Counted from the stretch's first letter, positions 30,709 through 38,743 are shown. The stretch: DNA of 49,151 nt from Candidatus Enterousia scatequi (GCA_018064405.1 JAGHVG010000003.1:1-49151), one strand, 5' to 3'. Numbers and translations: made by a program. The notes: generated by a model from the sequence alone, not told the origin.

Positions 30709-32568
30709 ATGAAAGTAAGAAATATTGTTTTCAGTGGCGCGATGGCATCTATCCTGATGATTGGTGCTGCAACTGCTGATGCACTGTCACATGATGGGAC
30801 TAAAAAAGTTAATAGTCCTGCCACAATGACAAATCCAGATTACACAACAGCCAAGACATCAAATGTGAATTTTGACGGTGATTACACAACAAAAGATGCA
30901 TCGGGAGCATCAGTTGTTAATAACGTTGCAGAAACATTAACAGAATATACATTCAATTATTCTGGAACAAATGCAGACGGAACAGCAAAAGCAGTAAATG
31001 ACGTAAATGTAACAACAGGTGTTTCTAAATCTAATTTTGCATATACTACAAAAACCGGTTCAACAACAGATGAAACTTTGGCTTCAGACAAAACATATAC
31101 AGCAAGTGATTATGACGCCCCGACCGCAGCGAATGGTACAAATGCAAAAGTTGCGGGCGACTATAAACTTGATGCAGCAACATCTGTTCAAAAATCATCT
31201 TACTCTTATGCTGATGCTCAAAATGCTGGTGAATATGTTGAGTTGGGCGATTCTGTTAGAACATTGAAATCTAGTTTTAAATTGAGTAACGAAGATCAAA
31301 CTGATTTTGAATATACAAGTCAAACCAGCACAATTAATGGTAATTTATATACATTTACTGACGAAGCAACCGGAACAGATTACATGTTAAACGGAGATGG
31401 TACTGCTGTTTGGTACGCTGATTCAAAAACAGCTGCTGACCCGGATGGTAACCAGGCATTAGCAGATTTGTTCGCTGCTCAGAAAAAAGCATATGCAGAT
31501 GATATGACTGCTTTAGGGACAAAAACATCTGCTTTGGGAACATTACAAGAACAAGAAGATAGCAACTATAATGCTGCCAAAGGCGTTTTTGATGAAGATA
31601 CCACAACACAGGGTAAATTGGCAACTTATTTCGCAACATATACAGATGCAGTTAATGCATATGAAACCGCGACATCAGCAACATCTGCATTTGAAACAAC
31701 GAAAGCAAATTGGGAAACTGCTAGCACAGATTACACAAACGCGTTGGCAATGTATAACACTTCTATTATTGACACTGTTGATAGTGAAATCGCAGCCAAT
31801 AATGTTGTTATTACAGAACAAGTAGAAGGTTTGATTGCAGAAAAAGAAGCAAACATGTCTGAACAGTTGGGTTATAATGTTGCAAACAATCCTGCAAACG
31901 AAAAAGCAGAAAAATCTTTGGTAAATTCATTGAAAATGAATGAAGATAAAGAAACAGGCAAAATAACATCTGTTGTTGGTGCTATCAACGAAAACACAAA
32001 AGCTATCGCTGATGAAGCAGGTGTTCGTTCGGTCATGGATAAAGCATTAGCAGATAGAGCCACTGCGAGCGAAAACGCAATTGCTAAATTGAATGGTAAT
32101 GCAGAAACAGAAGGTTCTGTTGCTTATGGAGACGCACAGACACTGGCATCTGCACAATCTTATGCTAAATCTTATGCTGACGCAGGCGATTTAGCATTAA
32201 GCGGGAAAATTGCTGAAGAAGCTGCAGCACGCGCAAACGAAGATGCTAAATTGCAATCAGCAATTGATGCAAACCGTAACGATATCGCAATGTTAGATTC
32301 CAAAATGAATGATTTGGATGAAAACTTGTCTGCAGGTATCGCGAGTTCTGTCGCACTGTCATCTGTCGCAGTCGCCAATGTCCAAAAGGGCGAAATGTCC
32401 ATCGGTGGCGGTTACGGCAACTACAATTCCAAATCTGCAATGGCATTTGGCGCAGCGTTGGGTATTACCGACAACTGGTCCGCGAATGCTGGCGTCGGGT
32501 TTGGATTCGGCAAAGACACGAAAGCGTCTTTCCGCGTTGGAACAAATTACAAGTTTAAGTTGTTCTAA
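30709..32568 (+). CDS. Trimeric autotransporter (YadA-like) adhesin
   Basis: The 619-aa protein starts with a signal peptide (VRNIVFSGAMASILMIGAATADA). The N-terminal ~270 residues are Thr/Asn/Ala-rich with loose repeats (NVNFDGDYTTKDASG, SNFAYTTKTGS, SSYSYADAQ). From about residue 270, long coiled-coil stalk segments follow (FAAQKKAYADDMTALGTKTSALGTLQEQEDSNYNAAK; IAEEAAARANEDAKLQSAIDANRNDIAMLDSKMNDLDENLSAGIAS). The last ~75 residues are the YadA anchor: VALSSVAVANVQKGEMSIGGGYGNYNSKSAMAFGAALGITDNWSANAGVGFGF, ending KFKLF. It should form a trimeric barrel in the outer membrane and display the stalk and head. AAAAGGAAAAAAC precedes ATG 30709; the track start at 30592 lies in the inverton. Expression is probably phase-variable. 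Confidence 0.88.
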   Translation: MKVRNIVFSGAMASILMIGAATADALSHDGTKKVNSPATMTNPDYTTAKTSNVNFDGDYTTKDASGASVVNNVAETLTEYTFNYSGTNADGTAKAVNDVNVTTGVSKSNFAYTTKTGSTTDETLASDKTYTASDYDAPTAANGTNAKVAGDYKLDAATSVQKSSYSYADAQNAGEYVELGDSVRTLKSSFKLSNEDQTDFEYTSQTSTINGNLYTFTDEATGTDYMLNGDGTAVWYADSKTAADPDGNQALADLFAAQKKAYADDMTALGTKTSALGTLQEQEDSNYNAAKGVFDEDTTTQGKLATYFATYTDAVNAYETATSATSAFETTKANWETASTDYTNALAMYNTSIIDTVDSEIAANNVVITEQVEGLIAEKEANMSEQLGYNVANNPANEKAEKSLVNSLKMNEDKETGKITSVVGAINENTKAIADEAGVRSVMDKALADRATASENAIAKLNGNAETEGSVAYGDAQTLASAQSYAKSYADAGDLALSGKIAEEAAARANEDAKLQSAIDANRNDIAMLDSKMNDLDENLSAGIASSVALSSVAVANVQKGEMSIGGGYGNYNSKSAMAFGAALGITDNWSANAGVGFGFGKDTKASFRVGTNYKFKLF

Positions 32569-32593
32569 CAAAATCTTGTTTGTGTTAAAGCGC

Positions 32594-32630
32594 GCACAGG
32601 GGAATTTCGATTTCCCTGTGTGTTTTATTT
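32594..32630 (+). terminator. Adhesin terminator
   Basis: CACAGGGGAA/TTTCCCTGTG (one G-T pair) with a 6-nt loop is followed by TGTTTTATTT. Confidence 0.8.
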
Positions 32631-32667
32631 GCAAATCTGATTATTTCAGTGTAAAATATGTCCGCCT

Positions 32668-32743
32668 GTCCCCATAGTTCAACTGGATAGAATAGGGGTT
32701 TCCTAAACCCTTGATGCAGGTTCGATTCCTACTGGGGATACCA
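32668..32743 (+). tRNA. tRNA-Arg (CCT)
   Basis: Acceptor GTCCCCA/TGGGGAT (one terminal G-U), a D-arm AGTTCAACTGGATAGAAT, an anticodon loop TTCCTAA giving CCU, T-arm GGTTCGATTCC and encoded CCA make a full cloverleaf. It reads AGG codons. Confidence 0.96.
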
Positions 32744-32800
32744 ATAAATTATTCAATGTCGCATGACATTGGATAATTTATTCCCAGTGGGAAGCGAACC
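32722..32800. repeat. Long inverted repeat that includes the tRNA-Arg 3' end
   Basis: GGTTCG-TTCC-ACTGGG and AATAAATTAT-CAATGTC on the left recur in reverse complement on the right (GACATTG-ATAATTTATT, CCCAGT-GGAA-CGAACC), around GCAT. Only a 6-base stretch (GATACC, the acceptor end) is missing from the right arm. The inner 18-bp stem may also serve as terminator. Confidence 0.85.
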
Positions 32801-32815
32801 ATAAAAGCGCCCATA
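32796..32815 (-). terminator. Possible terminator of the 188-aa gene
   Basis: On the minus strand, GCGCC TATG GGCGC is followed by TTTTAT. The rest of 32821-32966 holds no gene I can see; it has a G/C-homopolymer patch near 32830. Confidence 0.45.
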
Positions 32816-32966
32816 GGCGCGATACTTGGGCGCCCCCCCACACACAATTTAGCCCTTACGTGTGAAAAGGGGATGGTTGACGAACATCAATGTGAATGCC
32901 AACCAAGTTATCAAAAAAAAACGTTCCAAAGAACAGTTTTTTTCCGTACCGTGTTAATTTCTTCAT

Positions 32967-33533
32967 TTATCTGGTATGCAGCAATCTACTAAATCTAGAT
33001 TTTAATCGTTTATTATTTTTTACACATATATTTTTATTTGCACGATTAAACTGCTCTTTTTTGGGTTGTGTATTACCGCCATAGCGTACAATGTAGTTGT
33101 CTATAACCGTATATTTTTTATAGTGATATTTTTTAAAACCATATTTTAGTGCGCGCAACACCTTTAGTGCTTCGCGTCTTTCAGAATCTGGGATATCAAA
33201 CACATCACGATGCATTGCAGACATACTGGACCCAGCACGAGAAAACCATCCCCATCCACAAAAAAAATACCTCTCGAACAGGACAGATAAATAATAATCC
33301 CGAACTGGTTTACGCTTTTCCATCGCTAGATACTTAAATATTTCGCGAACAGGTTTTACATCAATATGTGTGAAATGATCATCGGGAATATTCTTCACTA
33401 TGTGCCAAATGTGCGCGGGTTGGTCCAATGATAACAAGCCATATTGTTTAGCAACATCATAATTATCAACACCAACGGCCGCATCGTGTGGTAATTTGCA
33501 CTTATGTTTTTTTTCAAAATCTGCCTTTAACAT
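32967..33533 (-). CDS. Hypothetical basic protein
   Basis: I do not recognise this 188-aa protein. It has no signal peptide or membrane segment. It is rich in Lys, Arg, Tyr and Phe (DYYLSVLFERYFFCGWGWFSRAGSS, YGFKKYHYKKYTVIDNYIVRYGG) and ends in a very basic tail (FNRANKNICVKNNKRLKSRFSRLLHTR), so nucleic-acid binding is possible. The track start is GTG 33551. ATG 33533 is better placed, with AAGGAG about nine bases upstream. It is next to the tRNA-Arg inverted repeat and AT-rich, and could be part of an inserted segment. Confidence 0.6.
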   Translation of the reverse strand: MLKADFEKKHKCKLPHDAAVGVDNYDVAKQYGLLSLDQPAHIWHIVKNIPDDHFTHIDVKPVREIFKYLAMEKRKPVRDYYLSVLFERYFFCGWGWFSRAGSSMSAMHRDVFDIPDSERREALKVLRALKYGFKKYHYKKYTVIDNYIVRYGGNTQPKKEQFNRANKNICVKNNKRLKSRFSRLLHTR

Positions 33534-33591
33534 TTCCCTTTTCTCCTTCACTTTGCATTCATTATATCATATGTCTAATTGTCATGGCAAA

Positions 33592-33619
33592 TTGATTTTA
33601 ATAAAAAACGGTATATAAT
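33592..33619 (+). promoter_or_regulatory. Promoter of the Cys/His membrane protein
   Basis: TTGATT, 16 bp and a perfect TATAAT are present, with a leader of about 20 nt carrying AGAGGA. Confidence 0.6.
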
Positions 33620-33644
33620 AAAAATTACGAAGAGGATAGCCAAT

Positions 33645-33977
33645 ATGAAAAACAAAGCCGTTAAAATTGGAATTATCGCATCAATATTGCCACACCTGTT
33701 CTGCTGTGTGTTGCCAATCGTGTTATCTATCATCAGTTTATTTGCACCCGAATTCGCACACAGTGGATATTTTATTCCCGAATGGATTGAACCATGGATA
33801 TTTGTGTTTTCGGCATTAATGCTGGGGGTGTCGTGGATAATGGTTGTGCGCGACTGCAAATGCCAGTGCGAACACTGCCACGGACACGATAACCACAAAA
33901 CCCAGAAAATTATTCTGACCGTTGTGACGTTGCTGTTTTTTGTTAGCATAATGTTGCATATTTTCGCACATCACTAA
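33645..33977 (+). CDS. Small membrane protein with metal-ligand-rich loop
   Basis: The 110-aa protein has three hydrophobic segments: IGIIASILPHLFCCVLPIVLSIISLFA, IEPWIFVFSALMLGVSWIMVV and IILTVVTLLFFVSIMLHIFA. The first holds a Cys pair (HLFCC) inside the membrane. Between the second and third lies DCKCQCEHCHGHDNH, with four Cys and three His. This combination resembles MerT/MerC-type or other heavy-metal transport proteins, but I cannot name a family. ATG 33645 with AGAGGA is used rather than the track start 33579. It is monocistronic. Confidence 0.72.
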   Translation: MKNKAVKIGIIASILPHLFCCVLPIVLSIISLFAPEFAHSGYFIPEWIEPWIFVFSALMLGVSWIMVVRDCKCQCEHCHGHDNHKTQKIILTVVTLLFFVSIMLHIFAHH

Positions 33978-34006
33978 AAATATTTTTTTGTTGTGTAAAT
34001 TTTCAT

Positions 34007-34035
34007 TTGTTTTAACTGTTTGTTTATGATACAAT
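34007..34035 (+). promoter_or_regulatory. Promoter of the 669-aa secreted protein
   Basis: TTGTTT, 17 bp and TACAAT with TGA in front (extended -10) are present, 27 bases before the ATG. Confidence 0.55.
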
Positions 34036-34062
34036 ATCATTGATGAACAGAGAGATGATACC

Positions 34063-36072
34063 ATGAAAAGATTATTTGTTGTTATTGGCAGTTTACTCGC
34101 TTTGCCCGCATTTGCTGAGGTTGAGCCACAATATCTGTATGACGAAGGCATCTTGATTACCGAAGAAGAAGTTGCACCAGTCGTTGCAGACGAACAGCCG
34201 GCACCTGCCGCTGATACAAGTTTGCAGCAGCAAAGTAGGCCCACAGCACAAACATATCAACGTGGTGCACAAACATCCCGCACCTCATCACGAACAACTG
34301 TTTCGCGCACAGGCAATGTCCAAAACGATTCACGTCGGGCAGCAACGATTCGTTCCGCACGTGGCGTCAGCGCACGTTCCGCAGCAACCGCACGTAATAC
34401 AAACAATCGTCAAACTGTCGCACGTGTCGGTGTGGGGGGGACAGCAACAGTAGCGGCATCAATGTCAGGCACAAATTCCACCACATCACGGATTTCGTCG
34501 TTAGGGAGCAGCGACAAATCATTATATAATGCACAAACATACGGAACACGTTCATCTGGGGTGCGTATGGCAACCACCAACGTAGTTGCAAATAACAATA
34601 CATCTACAACAGATACATTGGACAACATAGTTGAAATGACCGATTATTGCAAGGCACAGTATGCGCTGTGTATGGATAATTACTGTAACGTTTTGGACGA
34701 CAACCAGGGACGTTGTTCTTGCTCGGCAAATTTGCAAAACTATGCCAAGACAGAAGCAGCATTAGCAGAAGCAACAGAGGCACTGCAAGATATCGCACAG
34801 GAAATACAATATATCGGATTATCCGCAGAAGAAGTGGAAACATTGTTTAGTCAAACGGAGGCAGAAATCGCGTTGGCAGGTTCAAACGATACCAGCGAAC
34901 TGCAAAGTAATTTGGATAAAATTAAACGTATGATTGTTGATGTGCAATCTGGAAAATCCAGATCATCAGGTGTTACAGCAACGTCTGGGATAGCGATGGA
35001 TTTGTCAGGATTATTGGATTTTTCATTTGATAGCAATGGATTTGATCTGTCGTCGTTGCTGACAACAGCTGGCGCAACAAACAACACATCCAGTATTTCA
35101 AATCAACGTGGTGCGAACCTGTATAAAACTGCGGCTGCACGTTGCAAGGCATCTGTGCTGAATACGTGCGCAAATCAGGGGGGGGACATTTCTATAGTAA
35201 CCAATGCGTATGATTTGGAAATAGACAAGGCATGTTTCGCGTATGAACGCGCACTGACTGATGCAAATAATAATATGAACGCAACCGTCAGAAACGCAAA
35301 ATCCGTTTTGCAAAAGGCACGTTTGATGGTTGCACAAAATAAAAATGTGTATGACCTGCGCGGATGTGTCGAAGCATTGGATTCCTGTATGCAATCTGAT
35401 TTCGTTTGTGGCTCAGATTACGAAAGTTGTTTGGATACAACAGGTAAATATATCGTTGATGGCCAGGTATTGGTCGGGTCTGAACCTGGAAAAACAGGCG
35501 ATACAAAAGGATTATATGCAGACACATGGGGCGCAACGGCAAATAGCCCATGGGGAAGCAGTAATTTAACAACATATATTAAAGACAAAATCGCAACCAC
35601 AGCAATTACAACAGCTAGTAATGATATGGCGACATATTTGCAGTATCGTATAGGATATCATAGCGATAGCGACAACCGTAACTATGGTATGTGTGTGTCG
35701 GTTCTGAATCAGTGCCAGAATTATACGTATGAAAAGGGTACCGATGGTAAGTCCAAGTATAAAAATGATAACATGGTTATAAAGGAATACTTGACACGTA
35801 CGCTGCCACGTATCAAGGCAGCGCAGGATCAAATATTGGCGGAATATGCCGAAGATTGCATTACCGATGTTGAATCTTGTTTGACAGCCAATAATTATAG
35901 AGCAATAGAAAACCCTGATACCGCTGCAAACAAAATCGCAATTAATGCCTGTAAAGCAACTATCACAACATGTCAATCTGTGAACCTTGATGTGAGCGCA
36001 AGTGTTGACGACGTGAAAACATGGGTCAAAAATGTTATGGATGGCATATATTCAAATATGACTACGGAATAA
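34063..36072 (+). CDS. Large secreted Cys-containing protein, unknown function
   Basis: The 669-aa protein has a signal peptide (MKRLFVVIGSLLALPAFA-E). Residues 40-185 are a low-complexity Ser/Thr/Arg/Ala/Gln region (TSRTSSRTTVSRTG, RRAATIRSARGVSARSAATAR), likely disordered. From about 190 it is mostly helical, with paired cysteines spaced like CKAQYALCMDNYC, CSCS, CVEALDSCMQSDFVC and CVSVLNQCQNY. These suggest several disulfide-pinned helical hairpins. A long helix near 230-260 (AKTEAALAEATEALQDIAQEIQ) may form a coiled coil. I recognise no family. It is probably periplasmic or surface-exposed. It ends at a strong terminator. Confidence 0.72.
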   Translation: MKRLFVVIGSLLALPAFAEVEPQYLYDEGILITEEEVAPVVADEQPAPAADTSLQQQSRPTAQTYQRGAQTSRTSSRTTVSRTGNVQNDSRRAATIRSARGVSARSAATARNTNNRQTVARVGVGGTATVAASMSGTNSTTSRISSLGSSDKSLYNAQTYGTRSSGVRMATTNVVANNNTSTTDTLDNIVEMTDYCKAQYALCMDNYCNVLDDNQGRCSCSANLQNYAKTEAALAEATEALQDIAQEIQYIGLSAEEVETLFSQTEAEIALAGSNDTSELQSNLDKIKRMIVDVQSGKSRSSGVTATSGIAMDLSGLLDFSFDSNGFDLSSLLTTAGATNNTSSISNQRGANLYKTAAARCKASVLNTCANQGGDISIVTNAYDLEIDKACFAYERALTDANNNMNATVRNAKSVLQKARLMVAQNKNVYDLRGCVEALDSCMQSDFVCGSDYESCLDTTGKYIVDGQVLVGSEPGKTGDTKGLYADTWGATANSPWGSSNLTTYIKDKIATTAITTASNDMATYLQYRIGYHSDSDNRNYGMCVSVLNQCQNYTYEKGTDGKSKYKNDNMVIKEYLTRTLPRIKAAQDQILAEYAEDCITDVESCLTANNYRAIENPDTAANKIAINACKATITTCQSVNLDVSASVDDVKTWVKNVMDGIYSNMTTE

Positions 36073-36073
36073 T

Positions 36074-36101
36074 AAAACAACGCCCCTTTGGGCGTTTTTT
36101 A
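36074..36101 (+). terminator. Terminator after the 669-aa protein
   Basis: AACGCCC/GGGCGTT is followed by a T6 tract. The rest of 36102-36370 is AT-rich leader DNA without a gene; a TTGACC near 36165 may belong to the promoter of the 111-aa gene. Confidence 0.82.
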
Positions 36102-36370
36102 TTACTAATATTTTCCTACAAATCCGGCATTTTTTATTTTTTTATAAAATTTATATTTTTTCCACTTGACCAGCGAATCGGTTTTATTCTAAGATGTTTG
36201 TATAGACAAAGGGAACAGTTTAAAAAACCCAGAAAACCAATAAAAAACCGGTATTCTGGGAAAAATAAAACAAAATAAATGTAATTTTTATGTAAATGTG
36301 TAAATACGTCAGTAAATACAAAAAACATAAAAATTATACGGAATAAAAAAAAGAAAAGGAGGGTAAAACC

Positions 36371-36706
36371 ATGCAAACAAATATCAAAGACATTATGATT
36401 GCCCTGGATCAAGTATTAACAACAACTGTATGGGTCAATCAGGATCGCCAAATCGTATCACTTAGCGATGAATTACATATCGGCAATAACAATGCACCAC
36501 GTTCAATCGAAGATTTGCCACGTACATCATTGATTGGTGCCTATGTTTCGTTGCAAATTCGTACAGATAATTTTGACATCGCCGCAGAAACATTGGAAAC
36601 ACAGGATTTAGCACTGCGCGTTAAATCAATGGTTTTCGCAGAAGCGAAAAAGATTTTAGATGCAGCAAAACCAAGTATGTCAGGTAAAACGTTCAAGGCC
36701 GCATAA
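36371..36706 (+). CDS. Hypothetical cytosolic protein
   Basis: The 111-aa protein has no signal peptide or membrane segment. The N-terminal half (IKDIMIALDQVLTTTVWVNQDRQIVSLSDELHIG) looks alpha/beta. The C-terminal half (AAETLETQDLALRVKSMVFAEAKKILDAAK) is helical. I recognise no family. The ribosome binding site AAGGAGGG is one of the best in the window, after a long AT-rich leader, so the gene is probably well expressed. It ends at a strong terminator. Confidence 0.68.
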   Translation: MQTNIKDIMIALDQVLTTTVWVNQDRQIVSLSDELHIGNNNAPRSIEDLPRTSLIGAYVSLQIRTDNFDIAAETLETQDLALRVKSMVFAEAKKILDAAKPSMSGKTFKAA

Positions 36707-36737
36707 GTAAGTTTCCAGATAACTGGAAGGAAGGGAG

Positions 36738-36772
36738 AACTGCCGACAAAGTAATTTGTCGGCAGTTTTATT
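36738..36772 (+). terminator. Terminator after the 111-aa gene
   Basis: A 12-bp stem AACTGCCGACAAA/TTTGTCGGCAGTT is followed by TTATTT. Confidence 0.85.
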
Positions 36773-36915
36773 TAACGATCATGATGAAACATACAGCCAC
36801 AGTGGTGTGGTTCTATTTTCTTTTCTGCCGTTTTTACTTTCTTTTCTACTTTCTTGACCGCCTGTTTAACGGATTTTTTTGCTGTTTTTAATTTATCTTT
36901 TTTTGCCAATGTCAT
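36772..36915 (-). CDS. Lys-rich small protein with His/Cys tail
   Basis: This 47-aa gene is missing from the track because of its length. Its first 33 residues are Lys/Ala/Val-rich (MTLAKKDKLKTAKKSVKQAVKKVEKKVKTAEKK), like a histone-H1-type or amphipathic helix. It ends IEPHHCGCMFHHDR, a dense cluster of four His and two Cys that could bind metal. AAAGGAGGAATAC ahead of the ATG is a near-perfect ribosome binding site, which supports it as a real gene. The function is unknown; DNA binding and metal binding are the two obvious possibilities. Confidence 0.7.
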   Translation of the reverse strand: MTLAKKDKLKTAKKSVKQAVKKVEKKVKTAEKKIEPHHCGCMFHHDR

Positions 36916-36934
36916 GTATTCCTCCTTTGGTTGG

Positions 36935-36965
36935 CAAAAAAATTATACCGCGTTAGCGGTATAAT
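36935..36965 (-). terminator. plsX terminator
   Basis: A perfect 10-bp stem ATTATACCGC/GCGGTATAAT with a GTTA loop is followed on the minus strand by seven T. Confidence 0.88.
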
Positions 36966-36992
36966 AACTATCTGTATAAAAACCTAATAATA

Positions 36993-38060
36993 TTACTCTG
37001 TTGGTTGCAATTCAGAACGAATAGCGGACAATTCAGATGCACGCTTGGCAATTTTGTTGTTTAAATTCGCATGCGATAAATCAGCCGCATATTTTATAGA
37101 ATTTGCAAATGCCAGCGCATCACTGTTTCCATGTGTTTTGACCGAAAACCCATTAAGCCCCAAAAATGTTGCGCCTGCATATGAACGTGGATCCAATTTG
37201 TGTTTCAGACGCTTGAAAACATGAACTAAAAAGAAAGATCCAACCAATGCCAGCAAAGAACCCTTTAAATTTGCCTTTAGAACGCGCGAAACCATTTTAG
37301 CGGTACCTTCAACCGTTTTTAACATAACATTGCCTGTAAACCCATCTGTAACGACAACCTGGACCACACCAGCGGTCACATCATTACCTTCAACAAAACC
37401 AATATAGTCATATGGCAATTTATCACGATGCGCCATTAACACATCATTTAATTCCTTTAACGTGTCACGACCCTTGGTTGTTTCTTCGCCAATATTCAAA
37501 ATACCAAGTTTTGGTTTTTTCATATTCCCAATTACTTCGGCATAAACACTGCCCAAAATAGCAAAATCAAACAGGTTTTCCGCACTGCACTGAACATTTG
37601 CCCCCAAATCAAGGCCAACAACACGTGAATCACCGTTCCCAGACGGCAACATTGTTGTTATCGCAGGACGCGATATACCTTCAATTGTTTTTAATGCCAA
37701 TTTAGACAACGACATCAATACCCCAGTGTTTCCCGCACTGATTACCACAGATGAATTGCCCATGCGAACATCGTTTATCGCCATGTACATTGATGTATTC
37801 TGGGCATGACGAATTACATCGCGAATCTTGTCGGTTGGTTTGATAATGTCAGGCGCATCCACAACAACACAATTACGCATTACACGTGGATATTTTGACA
37901 ATATACGGTTTAAAATCTGGGCATCACCAAATATGCGAAAAAACACTTTTTCTTCGCCATATTGGTACAAGAACTGATTTATTCCACCCAATGCCGCAGC
38001 CGGACCCTTGTCCCCACCAAATGCATCAATCGCTATAATTTTTTTTGTTGATTGTGTCAT
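36993..38060 (-). CDS. plsX: Phosphate acyltransferase PlsX
   Basis: PlsX makes acyl-phosphate from acyl-ACP for PlsY, the first committed step of phospholipid synthesis in most bacteria. The N-terminal block IIAIDAFGGDKGPAAALGGI is the family signature. ISAGNTGVLM, RPAITTMLP, VVGLDLGANVQCSAENL and GFVEGNDVTAG follow, then VVTDGFTGNVMLKTVEGTAK. The length of about 355 aa is standard. The track start (38117) is a TTG with an untypical extension. ATG 38060 (MTQSTKKIIAIDAFGG) is chosen on conservation, although it has no clear ribosome binding site. It lies downstream of rpmF, as usual in Proteobacteria. fabH does not follow here. Confidence 0.94.
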   Translation of the reverse strand: MTQSTKKIIAIDAFGGDKGPAAALGGINQFLYQYGEEKVFFRIFGDAQILNRILSKYPRVMRNCVVVDAPDIIKPTDKIRDVIRHAQNTSMYMAINDVRMGNSSVVISAGNTGVLMSLSKLALKTIEGISRPAITTMLPSGNGDSRVVGLDLGANVQCSAENLFDFAILGSVYAEVIGNMKKPKLGILNIGEETTKGRDTLKELNDVLMAHRDKLPYDYIGFVEGNDVTAGVVQVVVTDGFTGNVMLKTVEGTAKMVSRVLKANLKGSLLALVGSFFLVHVFKRLKHKLDPRSYAGATFLGLNGFSVKTHGNSDALAFANSIKYAADLSHANLNNKIAKRASELSAIRSELQPTE

Positions 38061-38129
38061 GCTAATAAAAAAGGCAGAATTCTGGCACGAACACCACGCA
38101 CCACCATTCCGCCACAATGTGTTCAGTTA

Positions 38130-38279
38130 TTATTTTGCGCCACATGCAGGACATACATGATGTGGGCGTTTCTTTTCACCGCACGCTTTGCATACACTGC
38201 AAGGCATAACCTTTAATGCATCATGTGATTGACGTTGTGCACTGCGTGCTTTACTTGTTTTACTTCTTGGCGTTGCCAT
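38130..38279 (-). CDS. rpmF: 50S ribosomal protein L32
   Basis: At 49 aa it is too short for the track. MATPRSKTSKARSAQRQSHDALKV matches the L32 N-terminus, and the zinc ribbon is CSVCKACGEKKRPHHVCPACG. AAAGGATAGC stands ahead of the ATG. It is linked to plsX, the conserved rpmF-plsX pair. Confidence 0.95.
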   Translation of the reverse strand: MATPRSKTSKARSAQRQSHDALKVMPCSVCKACGEKKRPHHVCPACGAK

Positions 38280-38344
38280 TTTGCTATCCTTTTATCTTAC
38301 GACGTTATATTTTATTACAATCTTGCAGATTTGCAAGAAAAACT

Positions 38345-38743
38345 TTATTCCGATATTACACGCGCCACAAACATACCGTGATTATGCATAAAACCAATCA
38401 CAGCATCATGATCGTCCAAACCAAAATAAAATTTATAGCCCTGTTTTTCCAGATTTTCAATCGTATGCAATTTATATTCTGCGGTTGTGCCAGGGTAATC
38501 GTGCGATTTACAAAATACGCGCTTTTTTATATTCGGCAACAGACCGTCAATAAACGCGTCAACCTTTGCCTGACCCATGGCCCAACGACCAGTGATAAAA
38601 ACAATTGTAAAATCACGTCCCAGTGTTTCCAAAACACGTATCATGTTCCAGTTTGGTTCACCAAAACGGTCATAATCAGGCACCGCGAACTTCTTGCTCA
38701 CGACACCATCTATATCACAAAAAATTGCAGGTACTTCTTGCAT
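38345..38743 (-). CDS. HAD-like phosphatase family protein
   Basis: The 132-aa protein has the HAD-type motif I FCDIDGVVS (DxDG) and motif II FITGR. A later acidic motif is LDDHDAVIGFM. With no cap domain it resembles the small polynucleotide-phosphatase-like or capless HAD proteins. The substrate is unknown. The first Asp of motif I is present. The track start (38788) lies within the rpoC terminator, so ATG 38743 (MQEVPAIFCDIDG) is used. No ribosome binding site or promoter is obvious, so it may depend on read-through from rpoC. Confidence 0.75.
   Translation of the reverse strand: MQEVPAIFCDIDGVVSKKFAVPDYDRFGEPNWNMIRVLETLGRDFTIVFITGRWAMGQAKVDAFIDGLLPNIKKRVFCKSHDYPGTTAEYKLHTIENLEKQGYKFYFGLDDHDAVIGFMHNHGMFVARVISE

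Noticed and set aside
38060-38117. Long form of PlsX from the track start
   Set aside because: It begins at TTG with WRNGGAWCSCQNSAFFIS, unlike any PlsX N-terminus; conservation starts at MTQSTKKIIAIDAFGG.
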